A DNA stretch of 28,518 nt from Jimgerdemannia flammicorona (lineage: Eukaryota > Mucoromycota > Endogonomycetes > Endogonales > Endogonaceae): contig RBNI01000624.1 in NCBI GenBank assembly GCA_003990745.1, forward strand, positions 1 through 28,518, read 5' to 3'. The translations under genes and the position numbers were made by a program. Each line of letters begins with the position of its first letter. Positions within the stretch are counted from its first letter, which is position 1. Shown here piece after piece: positions 11,767 through 22,577 of this stretch. Under the pieces are notes generated by a model, which ran no database searches, was not told the DNA's origin, and was given only the letters and a program-made list of their open reading frames with translations.

Positions 11767-12255
11767 TCATGAAGACTCCCTCATCTTCTTTGCCTTCACG
11801 CCAGCAGCTTCTATCGCAATTGGAGGTTTATAAGAGTAATTCCACCCTTCCGTCGCCGGCGTCTCTGTAGGTATCTTCATTTGTCTTGGGAATGTGACAT
11901 GTCTGTTTCGCAACATGGCCCCACGGAACAGCTTCGGGTTCGTCCGCTCGAGCTCCACCATGGCCTCGCGCATCTTGCGAAACTTGCGTTCAAGGTCCGC
12001 ATCACGCGCCTCCCGCTCCAACATTTTGACGAGCTTCCAAGCTCTCTCGATTGTCTCATGTCGCTCTTGGTCTTCCTCGGAGAGTTCGAGGGGTTCGCGG
12101 GGGGGCAGCTCGAAAAGGACCTTTTTGATCAGATCAGTCCGAACGTCGGGGGAGGAAGAGGAGGAGTGGGAGGGCTGAGCAGCAGCGCGAAGTAGGAAGA
12201 CACGGGTGGTGGAGAGGGTTGATAGCGCGGCTCGGCGTAGGAAAGGGCTGGCCAT
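11767..12255 (-). CDS. MRPL28: Mitochondrial large-subunit ribosomal protein mL40 (MRPL28 family)
   Basis: A single exon of 162 residues. The first ATG in frame, at 12255, sits in a strong context (AACCATGGCC) and opens a basic, hydroxyl-rich presequence (MASPFLRRAALSTLSTTR) typical of matrix import. The mature part has the family features: PPREPLELSEEDQERHE, then IERAWKL, a charged coiled-coil-like helix, and a C-terminal FPRQMKIPTETPATEGWNY. mL40 is a structural protein of the mitoribosomal large subunit. The frame stays open 14 codons upstream of the ATG but has no other ATG. It is followed upstream by a promoter with TGACGTCA and CACGTG, and TIM44 lies next on the same strand, so two mitochondrial biogenesis genes are adjacent. 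Confidence 0.9.
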   Translation of the reverse strand: MASPFLRRAALSTLSTTRVFLLRAAAQPSHSSSSSPDVRTDLIKKVLFELPPREPLELSEEDQERHETIERAWKLVKMLEREARDADLERKFRKMREAMVELERTNPKLFRGAMLRNRHVTFPRQMKIPTETPATEGWNYSYKPPIAIEAAGVKAKKMRESS

Positions 12256-12595
12256 GGTTCGATTCTGTTTGCCCTCAGTCGCGTCGCCATTTCCCAAAAT
12301 TTTGTCGACTCTGACGTCATCAGTGTTCCACGCACGTGGCGTGAAGGAAGGTCCTGCGCCACAGTTAGATGTATACTACATAGTGATCTACATCTTACAA
12401 GTGACGAATCGATATATGACACTCTAATCTAGTTAATCAAATAGGTGGTGCTTTTTAACTATGACGGAATTTTGTAGGCGTGGCATTTCTTGTTCTCAAG
12501 CACACCACTAGTAATTTCAAATGCTACGAGGTTTTCCATCATTGTTCAGATTACGTATGTCAACTGCCAACCCTTCGTGAATTCCACAACCACAA
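12256..12595 (-). promoter_or_regulatory. mL40 promoter and TIM44 3' region, with CRE and E-box
   Basis: This 340-bp gap between tandem minus-strand genes has no convincing coding frame. Near the mL40 start it carries a perfect TGACGTCA (12312-12319) and, 13 bp further upstream, a CACGTG (12333-12338). The clustering of two bZIP/bHLH-type palindromes 57-83 bp from the start codon suggests a core regulatory element. The half near 12,400-12,595 should hold the TIM44 3' untranslated region. Confidence 0.45.
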
Positions 12596-14738
12596 CTACC
12601 ATGTAGGCCGCGAGTCGTACTTGGCCATTTCCATTACCCTCCAGCCACTCGTTATCGGGTTTTGAACATCATCTGGATGCTTCGTTAGCACGCAGGCGTA
12701 TGTTACTTGCTCGATATGATCCTGAACGATGGATTTTGATGAAGATAGAGAAAGAGGGAGATGCAAGATAATAAGAAATCACGCTGATGCTTCGATTAAA
12801 TCCCGTACTCGGTAAACCTATTCTTTCGCCCTTCCAGGTATATATTTCAAGTATATTTCCTGCAAGTGCACAATCGACTGTATCTCAATTCACAGAAAGG
12901 AAATATTGAACCAACATACCTCCTTGCCATATTTAATCATTCCCGTATTACCGTCTCTAAAAAGAATCACCTCTTGGGTTCTGAACGACAGGACCAGAAC
13001 CGGGACATCATTGTCTAAGATTTTGGCCGTCAACAACTACCAAATGATACATGACATATATATACAAAAAAAATCGGAAAGGTTTGTTTAGGTGAAGGAG
13101 TATTAAAACATCTGCCTTTCGGCGACGCACGGGTTATTGTCGACGTCACGATTTGAATATTGCAATCCGCAACATCCGAGAGACCATCCTTTCGCTACCC
13201 TCAAACCGAAAGACAAAAACAAGAACTCACGTCAACATCTCGTAGATCCAGAATCTTGCAGTCGCTCACAACATTTTCCTGCATTTGCGCCTGGGCCACA
13301 CCCGTCAGGACGCTATATGCCTAGTGTACATGAAAGTTCGGAAGGTGCGTAAAAATTAGCTTCAATATGGATTTCTTTTCTATCCTTTGTCTGATATTAC
13401 AACATCCTTGCTCACCGCCTCCGAGCACCATTCCCGCAATGTTTCAAAGTCACTCTTGAGGTAAGCGTCCAACAACTCCGGGATGATATATCCGCGCGCT
13501 TCCTTCATAAAGCTCTCCATATTGAATCGTGGGTCGATCAATTGTAACGCCTTAATTGCCTGTGCTTGGTCGGATTCCTCAAATAGAGAACCTAAGAATG
13601 GCAGAAGGTGAAACCCAAACCCGACGTTTAAGAAATAGGGACTTTGCATAGTAGTGATTTCAAGAGGGGGAGGGGGAGGGGAGGAGGGAAATTGGAATAC
13701 TAGTACATACCGAACGTGTCCTGGACACGATCCGTGAAGGCGCGGGTATATGAAATAAAAATGTTATCACTCTCTTGGTAAGATTTGCCAGCTCGAAATA
13801 CACCTGCAAAGGAAGAAAAAGGTATCAATCCTGGTACTATTTACTACATGCAGATCAAACATACACATTCCCTATGACGTACCTTGAATGAATGAATTGT
13901 TCTCTTTAAAATTGTTCCAACTCTCCTTCCACGCCGAATCCTTGTGAATCACGATCGACGAGCCGGCGTTCGGATCCGCCTCAACGTGTCTGCTGTGATG
14001 TCCCTGGGTGGTGTTACCGGGCCCGTCACCTGACGCGGCTTTCTTACGTAGTTTCCGTCGCGTCTCCTTATCAACGTAACCCGTGTACCTGCCTGACGAA
14101 TCCTGAGCAACTGTTTTGACAGATTCAGATATTTTACCCACGACGGGGTTCTTTGTCAACGGCTCGGCGGCTTTTGAGACCGTCTCACCGGCCCTCTTCA
14201 ACTTCTCTTGCGTCTCCTTCACGAATTCAGCTTCTGATGCTTCCTTGAATGTTTGTGAGACGGTCTCGCCGACTTGCGACGCGGCTTTTGAGATTGTTTC
14301 GGACGCCTGTTTGAACTTCTCGGCGCCAATATGTGTTGTCGATGCGGTGCCCTCCTGAAAAGTGAAAAGAACGAGAAACACGTGTTCAATAACAAGAAGC
14401 CAGACTTGTCGATGCAAGAAAATAACAACAGCTCGACATACCTTGGCCTTCTCAAAGACCTCTTTTGCCCTTTTCAAGGTGTCGCTTTCGGCCATTTTCC
14501 CCGTCTCATCCTGGAGCTGCTTGATGTTCTGCTGGATGTCCTTGTTCTTTTTCAATTGCTCTTTGAATACATCAATGAAGGCTTTGACTGGGGAGGTGTA
14601 GTGACGGACGGCGGTGGCGGTTGTGGAGGAGACGCGTAACGAAGTTGGGGTTTTTACCAATAGCAAGGTTCGTGAGGATCGAGCGGGCACAGTATTGAGG
14701 AATGGACGTGAGGATGTGAGAAGCCTGTATGCGAACAT
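12596..14738 (-). CDS. TIM44: Mitochondrial import inner membrane translocase subunit Tim44
   Basis: Seven exons on the complement, 14738-14442, 14354-13883, 13803-13711, 13591-13416, 13320-13231, 13033-12920 and 12721-12596, join in phase to 455 residues. Tim44 is the peripheral matrix protein that anchors mtHsp70 to the TIM23 channel for presequence import. The first 50 residues are an Arg/Ser/Thr-rich presequence ending near RHYTSP. A charged amphipathic helical region follows (KAFIDVFKEQLKKN, then repeated SETISKAASQVGE-like helices, residues about 60-190). The C-terminal Tim44 domain includes ESDNIFISYTRAFTDRVQD, IDPRFNMESFM, IIPELLDAYLKSDFETLREW, KILDLRDVD and PVLVLSFRTQEV. All introns are 74-221 bp with GT-AG ends. 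Divergent from RPP40 across 158 bp. The order and length match fungal Tim44 well. Confidence 0.95.
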
Positions 14739-14896
14739 GGTGTGCGGAGAGAGCAGTGCGGTTGATACCGGAAAGAGGAAAGAGGAAAGAGGAAAGAGTC
14801 ATTCCAAAAGATTTTTTGCGCCGTCACCCCAAGCCACCCACAATTCCCCATTAGTTCATTATTCCTTTAGTCCATTAGTGCGCGTCCGATTTAAAC
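14739..14896. promoter_or_regulatory. TIM44-RPP40 bidirectional promoter with GGAAAGA repeat
   Basis: A 158-bp gap separates two start codons. It contains four tandem copies of the 7-mer GGAAAGA (14770-14797), and near the RPP40 side two copies of a CCATTAGT-type octamer (14848 and 14871 regions). No canonical TATA box is evident. The purine repeat could be an architectural or GAGA-like element, or a simple-sequence slippage product. Confidence 0.5.
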
Positions 14897-16565
14897 ATGG
14901 CCTACAACCCTCAGTTTCCACACCCAAAGGCAAAGCTCTTCTTGTCGCACTCCTCCTTTTCAGCAAAGAATCCTCGCCACCAGGCGATAATATCGACCCA
15001 CCCCTTCAACCACGAGGTGAGCCCTCCCCCTCCTCTCTCTCGCAACTCAGTATTGCCATAGTACTGAGCTGACCGCCTACCTTTTTACAGGCCGAGGTCT
15101 TCTTACCAAACACATCCATAAAAGATATCGAAAAGATCTTTGATGGGATAAGTGGGTTTTACTATCGGGCGGACTTGCCTCTGTCCTTCTTCCTCAGTCA
15201 GAAAGTCATTAACCAGTACGTAAGATCTGGTAAGGTGGCCATGGGTCTGGCCCGGTACAACGCAGAGATGAGTTTAATTACAACTTCAAGACTAAGCCAC
15301 TCTATCCTTTGTCAGGAAATCTGATAGCACAGAGTATCGGAGGTGGAATTGATACGGACGATGTCGTAGCTCTAGAAGGAAATGGTACCACGCCACATCC
15401 TGATGTAGTGCTGCTATTCAGCCCCATTTTTTTTTTTTTTTGGTTCCTTCATCTGATCATCGAAACCCATACACATGTACAGGAAACCTTATCCTTAGTG
15501 TCACCAAAGATACGTACGAGCAGCTTGGATTGCCCGGGAAAGCAGCTCAATTCGGACCTGACAAACAGCGATTCGGTACGTTGTTTTTGTGTTTCCTGTA
15601 TTGATTTTTCCGGTTGGGCTTGGGACGGTCAAACTCAGCAGTACCCCTCTCGCTTCAGTTGTCCAAATCGACTTGACGGCAAAGTCAATGGTTCCCGGGA
15701 AGAAAGGCTACGATCGGATAAAATGGTGCTTTGAAAACACTCTCAACAAGAAGTTCACATTTTTCATCGCCTCGGTCAATTCTTGTAAGTTGTTTTGCCA
15801 GATGCCACATTTTCCACATTTATTGGTATCTCGATATTCAGTGTACAATTTAACAGCAACAGGTGTCACTGAAGAAATAGAGTTCCCGGGCGAAGTCGAG
15901 CCGAGCAAGATACCTTTGAAGAGGACACTGCACGAATCAAGGGGTATCTTGATCCCCGACCTCAATGGTATCAAAACCATCTCGACGGAGGACGAATGGA
16001 AGCAGGAAGCGCTCGACTTTTATGAGTGGTTGGGTTTGGCCAGTTTGCGAGCGAGAAGGTATGCGCCTTTCTTCATCTTATCGTATGTCAAGTTCATCTC
16101 TTCGCCAATGCTCGAAAATCGTCATCCGTGCAACTGAATCAATGGCAAAATGTACAGAATAACATCAAGCGATCGTGTAGATCCGTTCGTTTCATTATAC
16201 CGATCGCCCGAGCCCAATTCGATAGGAAACGGATGCACAATACGATGGACTGGCTTCATACCAACCTTCCTTCTAGAACAAATTCTCGTTATATTACGGT
16301 ATACTTGTATTTTACTTCAATCACGGCAGCCTCATCCTTAATACTGGCTTACCACATTTGTGCTTATTCCAGCCAAAATCTAAATCCGACACATGCGCTC
16401 TGGGCATCCTTCACTGTCTGGGGTTTCCAAGACTCGCCTATCTCGTGGCGGCATCAAGAGCATGGGCACCTCGTCAGCGGCGAGAACCATTACACCTTTG
16501 TGACATGGCCGGACGAGACGTATGTGTTGTATCAACAGCTGGGAACTTTGGATGCGTATTCGTGA
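14897..16565 (+). CDS. RPP40: RNase P / RNase MRP protein subunit p40 homologue
   Basis: Eight exons, 14897-15016, 15091-15229, 15316-15384, 15483-15575, 15659-15784, 15857-16058, 16158-16298 and 16373-16565, join in phase to 360 residues, close to human RPP40. RPP40 is a structural subunit of nuclear RNase P and RNase MRP, which process tRNA and rRNA precursors. Family signatures are GNLILSVTKDTYEQLGL, VVQIDLTAKSMVPGKKGYDR, LDFYEWLGLASLRA, CTIRWTGFIP and the C-terminal FTVWGFQDSPISW followed by HGHLVSGENHYTFV. All introns are short with GT-AG ends, and the second uses the donor at 15230 rather than the GTAAGA nine bases upstream, because only the former keeps frame. The acceptor of exon 6 could be 15857 or 15864. 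It is the last intact cellular gene before the AT-rich region, whose start is only about 100 bp past the stop. Confidence 0.93.
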
Positions 16566-17897
16566 GCGGATGGTGCGGGACATGATATTTGACGAGGAAG
16601 ATGGCGGATTGGGCAAATTGTTGGAGAATAACGGTAATAGTAAATAGTTTGCATCAGATCACAGTGACGTGTTGACATGGGAATTTTTTGTTATTTCTGA
16701 ATAAATAATAGTTCATAATCTTAAGTTATAATAATGCTGTAACTGTATACCTCTGTCAATAAAATATATTATTTATATAGTATAAGTTTTGTAACCTCCT
16801 TTTTAAAAATAAATAAAATTATATCAATCTTTATTAATATTATAAAAACATTATAAGAAATAGTATAGTAAATTAAATATACTCTTAGCTTAATTTAAAT
16901 AATAAAATAAAATAAAATAAAAAATTATTTAATAAACTTATTTATATTTAATATAAATATAATTAAATTAATATTATCTATTCTAATTTATAAAATTACT
17001 AATAGTAGCTAAAAAAAAAAATCTATTTAAGAACAATAATTATATATGTTAATAAATAGCTTATATTAATATTATCTTTTAACTATTTTATATTTAAATA
17101 TAAAATAAATATTTTTTTAATTAATAAATTATATAAATATAGAATTTTGTAAAAAAAAGAATGTAAAAATTATTGTTAAATTTATAAGCTAGTTTAGAGT
17201 ATCATATTATAGATTAAACATACTATACTTTTATTAGTGATCTTGTAAGTGAGCAATATTTGTATAATGAGATTTTATTTACTATATCAACCTAGAGAGA
17301 AGCTTCTCAAATATCAACAACTTTCAGAATGTTTCATTTTCATCCAACTTTTAGTAATAAATATATATATTCTTATCTGATGAAGAGATAAAGAGTTCAT
17401 TCCTCTATTGTCTAGAAAATCTCAAGCAGACTTCAATAATGAAGTATTTCAAATATCAGATCAAAAAAAACAAACTATCTTAAAAGAGAAGTGAGTGTTT
17501 TCAGAAGAGTGAGAGACTTAGCTTAGGGGAGGGGTCAAGGTTGTGATAGAGATGGTATACAAATTTATATTGGAGGTGATTTTTTATTTTTTATTCTTCC
17601 TTTTTGAGCTGAATAAAATAAAGTAATGAATATATATCAACAATAGATATCTGGAGACTGTGGGGAGAAAAGATACCAAAGTATATAAACTATTACACTC
17701 AGATCTCAGCTCATAAAACAACTTCACTAGACTGTTTTTGTCAGTTATTTTAGATTTGTCAATATTTATATTTATTTATTTGTTTAGATAGTTATAATAA
17801 ATGACTTAGAAGAGAGCATCTTGTTTAGTACTCTGCAAACCTGATCTGATTAACTTAAAACCCAACCCATAAAATGACCAACCTGGAATTATATATA

Positions 17898-18130
17898 ATC
17901 TGTCTTTAACCCAACCTGGAAATATATATACATCATCTATCTTTAACCTAACTCAGAAATATATATCATCTATCTTTAATCTAACCCAGAATTAAATATC
18001 ACCTATCTTTAATCTGATCTGGAAATGTATATCATCTGTCTTTAATCCAACTTGGAATTATATATAACCTATCTTTAATCTGATCTAAGAAATATATATA
18101 ATCTGACTTAAGAAATATATGTGACCTAAC
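17898..18130 (+). repeat. Degenerate 33-bp minisatellite
   Basis: Seven diverged units start at 17898, 17934, 17968, 18001, 18034, 18067 and 18101. Spacing is 33-36 bp and the core is ATCTATCTTTAATC followed by a variable CCAACCTGGAA and an AT block. Partial units extend on both sides. The frame is not conserved; it looks like an old tandem array within the CpG-free region. Confidence 0.8.
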
Positions 18131-18359
18131 TCTGACCTGATCCTGATCTGATGTAGACCTGTCTTTAATCTACCTTTAAGCTATAAGTTACAAAAAATAT
18201 ATATTATATATCTAAGATATATATTTAGAATAAATAAACAGAAATATAATTAAGAATCAGAAATTAAAATAAAATTAGAAATAAATAAGAAATAAATTAG
18301 AAAAATAAAGATCTTACTAGTATGAATAGATCTTACTCTTTATTGCTATAAATCAACTA

Positions 18360-19231
18360 ATCCTCCTCCTTCTCATATTCTAAACCATCTTCCTTCATAT
18401 ATTCTGAACTGCTTTTCTCTATATTCTTCTTCTCTATATTCTCCTTCTTTATATCCTTCTCTGTGCTAATCTCTTCTATACTAACCATACTGACCTTATG
18501 TTCCTCTATGCCAACCTCCTCTGCACCAACCTCTCTACACTGATCTCTTCTATACTGATCTCCTCTATGCCAACTTCTCTTATACTGACTACTCCCATAC
18601 TGATCTCTCCTATATCAACCTCTTCCACACTAATCTTCCCTGTGCTGACCTCTCTATACTAACCTCTCCACCAACCTCTTCACTAATACTAACCCCTTCA
18701 CTAGCACCAACCTCTCTCATCTTTCTATCTTCTCTACTATCACCTCTCTCTTTCTTGATATCAATCAAATACACTAGTCTACTATTCATTAGTCACATAT
18801 AAAGCATTTTGTCATTCTTCATCAGTACTTATTCAAATATGACCAACAGTTTTTTGTATTCATCTATGATGATAATTCTATCTAGACAATCTCACTTATT
18901 CTATACTTTGATATTTACCTTGAAGTCAGTATAGTATAATAAATGTTTTATAATTTTCATACAGTTTTCTATTGCTCTTATAACTTCTTGTCTCAGTTGG
19001 TCATCATGTACTTTCTTAATGCATTTATTGGCTATAGCAAAGGCATACCTAATGTCTAATTTATAAGGCTTTTTCTCTGTAAGGTTTGGGATATTTAAAA
19101 AATTAGTTTGATAATACTCCCAAGTAGTGCTTGGGCAAATTTGATGGTAAAAATAGCAATTATAGCAATATTTGTACTCTGGCCCAGGCTTAAAAGCTGG
19201 AGAATATATATATTTTGAATATTATTAGAAA
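18360..19231 (-). pseudogene. Decayed reading frame with a Cys-rich motif and pentapeptide repeats
   Basis: Read on the minus strand from about 19231, a frame stays open for about 110 codons (YSPAFKPGPEYK, then YCYNCYFYHQICPSTTW, then an alpha-helical stretch with DDQLRQEVIRAIENCMKI). Three stops and one frameshift then interrupt it. It continues into a Glu/Ile/Ser pentapeptide repeat (EEISI, GEISM, REVGI type) encoded by the 15-bp repeat at 18455-18730. The Cys/His spacing could be a zinc finger. I do not recognise the family; it is probably a relic of a transposable element gene. Its sense-like composition inside an otherwise non-coding desert is the evidence that it was once protein coding. 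Confidence 0.5.
18455..18730 (-). repeat. 15-bp pyrimidine-rich minisatellite
   Basis: About 16 units of a 15-bp motif of the form ATACTGATCTCCTCT on the plus strand, with some 14-bp units. On the minus strand each unit gives five residues of the type EEISI, so the array is the repeated C-terminal part of the decayed reading frame here. Most differences between units are transitions. Confidence 0.7.
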
Positions 19232-19247
19232 AAAATTCAGATATTAA

Positions 19248-19253
<6 letters not shown>

Positions 19254-19288
<35 letters not shown>

Positions 19289-19307
19289 AAAAAAAAAAAA
19301 AAAATAA

Positions 19308-19342
<35 letters not shown>
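19254..19342 (+). repeat. Duplicated A tract
   Basis: Two long A runs (about 33-50 bp and 28 bp) are each preceded by the same AATTTTTTAAAA-type junction, at about 19245-19255 and 19306-19316. The first carries a single T. This is either a tandem duplication of a retroposon tail or two tails side by side. No matching element body was found upstream. Confidence 0.6.
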
Positions 19343-19344
<2 letters not shown>

Positions 19345-19479
19345 AACTTTTTCAAGCTATATTATTAGGATCTGGTGGGGGACCTTATGCTTGCAGACTG
19401 GTAGTGAGCTGGTAGTCAGGAAGCTAGGGATCTGAGGGAGTGAGCTATATAGCAGCAAGCTGGTAATTAAGCTAAAGAT

Positions 19480-19776
19480 TAGAGAGCTGAGGGTCAGTGA
19501 GCTGAGAGTCAGTAATCTTGGCAATCTGGATATTAGTAAGCTCAGCAAACTGGGTGTCAGCAAGCTTGGCAGACTGAGTGTCAGCAAGCTGGGTATCTTT
19601 AGGGCACTAAGCTTTGAGATAGTAAGCTGAGATATATCAAGCTTGGGGGAAGCCTTATAAATACTTATTGACCAGGCAATCAGTCAACATAGTAGTGAAT
19701 TAAGTAAGGCAAAGTAAAGGATAAGGTAAAGTGAAGAATGAGGTAAAGTGAAGAATGAGGCAATGTGAAGGATAAG
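19480..19776 (+). repeat. AGCAAGCTGGGTGTC-type and 17-bp repeats
   Basis: Between about 19480 and 19600, units of roughly 24 bp of the form AGCAAGCTTGGCAGACTGAG are repeated with variation. From about 19723 to 19773 a 17-bp unit AGGTAAAGTGAAGAATG occurs three times. A TATAAATA at about 19655 lies between the two arrays. No protein frame is preserved. Confidence 0.6.
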
Positions 19777-20185
19777 AGACAAAGTAAGCTTTTAATATAT
19801 TAAATATTTAAAAGCTATAATATATATCTTTTAGAAGCTCTTTCAGAATCTCTTCAAAATCTTTTTTAAAAGCTCTTTTGAAATCTCTTCAAACCTCTTT
19901 CAAAATCTCTAAAAAATTGCATATTATTTGCAATCTGAGAAATAAGAGTGAGGGAGATAGGGGAATATGTATATGAGAGTTATATAAGAGGAGTGGAATA
20001 TATGTAGTAAGAAAAGCTCCAGATTGCAAATATAAGTATAAGTGTAAATAAGATTTACTCTGCTCAGCTCTGCTTAGCTCTACTGAGCTGATAGTTAATA
20101 TCATGTAATATCAGCTTATATACATCTTATTAGACTGAGCTTATCCAGACTTATAAGTACAAGGCTTACTAAGTCTGGCTTATAT

Positions 20186-20384
20186 AAATCTCACTTAAAC
20201 CTCACTATAAATCTCACTCAAATATATCACAAATCTCACTCCAACATTATTGTAAATCTCACTCAAACATTACTTACAAATCTCACTTTAATCTTACTTA
20301 TAAATTTTACTCAAACCTTACTACAAATCTTGCTCAAATGTACTACAAACCTCACTCAAATATCATTGCAAATCTTGCTCAATC
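20186..20384 (+). repeat. 23-bp minisatellite
   Basis: Eight to nine degenerate units of the type AAATCTCACTCAAACATTACT with spacing of 22-24 bp. Differences between units are mostly C/T and A/G transitions. The next 350 bp (20,450-20,740) are CT-rich with a looser 15-bp periodicity around CAGCTCACCACTCTC and no coding potential. Confidence 0.75.
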
Positions 20385-21183
20385 AGAACTTACTTAGAAT
20401 ATACTGAATTATATAGAACATATAATTAATCTTTGGTCATCACATCTTATACTGCCATCTCACTACTCTCTATCTCACTATCCCCCAGCTCACTGACTTT
20501 TGTTCCAGGCCCTATAGTTTCTGGTTTCTCTTATTGCTCACTACCCCCAACTCTATGCCTCTAACTCCACACCCCCAACTCCCTGCTCCCAACTCTCTAT
20601 CTCTCAGTTCACTACTCTCTCAGCTCATTTCCCATCTCTCAGCTCACCACTCTCCAGTTTGCCACTCCCTAGCTTACTACTTTCTAGTCACTTTCCAGCT
20701 CTCAGCCTCCCACTCAAGCTCTCTGTCTCTGCCATCATCAAATACTTTTTAAAATATCTAAAGATTAAGAACTATATTTAGGAGAAATTTCAGAACTATC
20801 AGATAATATATTGGATATCTCTACTGATTTATTGTCACTAATGAGTATGAGAAAAAAAATAAAAACAAAACCTGGTAATAGCTAGGTATAGAATCATACT
20901 ACAAAGGTAGTTTTATACATTATACTAATAGTTACAGACATAAGAGTGGTTGGTCTCATCAGTCATAAGAGTAGTTAGTTGTAAGTAGTTGAGGTTCTAA
21001 TATAGTCTCATATCTCTCTATTTAAATAGAATTTATAAAATAAGCTTATTAGTTGTAACTATTGTATAACTTAGAACTATATATTGAAAGATGGCAATAT
21101 CAACAATAGTGCTCTGAATAGATGAAATTGATCTAGATGAGATTCAATTCAGATTTGTTATGTAATAGATTTGAATTAACTCA

Positions 21184-21239
21184 GATTGATCTATCTAGAT
21201 TGATCTATCTAGATTGATTCATCCAGATTGATCTGTCTG
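21184..21239 (+). repeat. 14-bp tandem repeat
   Basis: Four head-to-tail copies of GATTGATCTATCTA, the last two diverged by transitions, followed by a partial copy. The surrounding sequence has further ATTGATCTAGATGAGATT variants, so the array may once have been longer. Confidence 0.8.
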
Positions 21240-21389
21240 AACTGATCACATGAAATCTTTGGTGATATTACTCTCTTTTTTATTCTCTCTCTTCTTTTGT
21301 TCCCTCTCTTCTTTTGTTTTCTCTCTTTTTTTGTTCTTTCTTTATTCTTTTTCTTTTTTTTTTTTTTTTCTTTTCTGCCATATTATAAG

Positions 21390-22577
21390 AAAACAAAACA
21401 GCTAAGTTTACCTTTCTCCTCTATCTTACTGGTCACAATGGTTTGGTAGGCAACCTTCTGAGTTCACTTTCCACAATTATTACCCCCTCTACCTTAGGTT
21501 GATTTGCTGTATCTGTTGTAGGGCAGTGGGAGGGAGGCAATGGTGATGAGTTGTCCCTTTATCAGTGTCAGATCGGTGTCTTCTCTACTTTTTTGCAGTT
21601 TCTGGTGCCTTTGGCTGCATCTGGAGTGTATCTGTTTTGGTATGGTGCCTTCTTCCTTTTGCTGTTGCCAACAAGGTGCTGTCTCAGTGTGTCTCAGGCT
21701 ATGTAGGGAGTCAGCTGACCTTGGGCATCAAGTACTCAGTATAGGTTACCTGCAGGTCCTCGGTGCCTGTGGTAGAGCCCTCTGGCTTTGGTAAGCTTCC
21801 CGGTGAGCATAGTTCTGGTGTATGTGACTACTTTTTGGGTGTTGTCGGGATGGAAGGGGAGATGGCCATCACAGATAGGAGGAAGGGCGATAACAGTGAA
21901 CCAGTAGGATGTCAGACTGGGGGTAGTCATCGGGACTGGGGCAGGTGCTGCTTTGGTGGGGCCTTTTGATTAGTGCAGTGTAGTTAGGTGGTAGGTGTCA
22001 CTCTCAGCTTCTTTTGGCGATTCAGTAGGTTGGGCCCTGGTCATCAGGGGGGGTTGGGGGGCCTGAGGCTACCTATTTCAGGTATCTTGGCTGCACTCAA
22101 CTAGAACCAGGAGCTGACATGGCAATGTGATCAAGGCCCATAGACTTGAGTAGTGGGGTATTGGGGGTCTCCTCTCGCCTTATATGTAAGTTCTTTACTC
22201 ACCTCGACTGGGAGAACCAGGCCCTACCCACCATGTTGTGCTTTGATGAGGGTTTTTCTTTGTCTGTCATTCTCTTTGGGGTGGCAGGGGCTATTCTATT
22301 CGGCTTGGGCATGGTCTTATACATATGTATGTTGGGTTCTCAGGCATGTACTTTTGGTTGTTAGTATATGGCTGGGTTTTCCCTGGTGGTAGAGAGAGCA
22401 TAGTATACAGAATGAGGTGCAGGCCGCCATAGGCCCTATTGCACCTGGTATGGTTGAGTTGCTGGACAATAGCTAGCCTAGGTTAATGGGGGGGCAGTGC
22501 TTGATGGGTAGTGGGAGAGGGTTTTGGCCTATATAGTCTAGATTCCCTTCTAATAAAAATCTGTGGGACATTGAGTC

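Larger units (their letters stand above)
16670..21573. repeat. CpG-free, AT-rich repeat desert
   Basis: Reading every line, I find no CG dinucleotide between 16668-16669 and 21574-21575. The first 500 bp (16,680-17,170) are almost wholly A and T. The rest mixes degenerate minisatellites, A and T tracts and decayed element fragments, with no intact reading frame on either strand. Loss of all CpG while CpA, TpG and CpT remain common points to long-term deamination of methylated CpG (a RIP-like fate known in basidiomycete repeats) rather than simple AT drift. TATA-like stretches with LTR character occur near 17,685 and 19,655, and a possible old LTR fragment near 20,980-21,080, but I cannot define their ends. 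Confidence 0.8.

Noticed and set aside
14331..15072. Plus-strand open frames across the TIM44 5' end and RPP40 exon 1
   Set aside because: They are antisense to TIM44 exons or run through the RPP40 first intron; no family features.
19095..19355. An 86-codon minus-strand frame rich in Phe and Lys
   Set aside because: It is translation of the A tracts and has no protein character beyond that.
17898..20384. CRISPR-like array
   Set aside because: The repeats are degenerate head-to-tail minisatellites without unique spacers, and the genome is fungal.
21540..21794. An 84-codon Cys-rich plus-strand frame in the LINE segment
   Set aside because: Cys and Trp result from the G/T-rich composition; there is no reverse transcriptase or zinc-finger spacing, so I treat it as untranslated LINE sequence.
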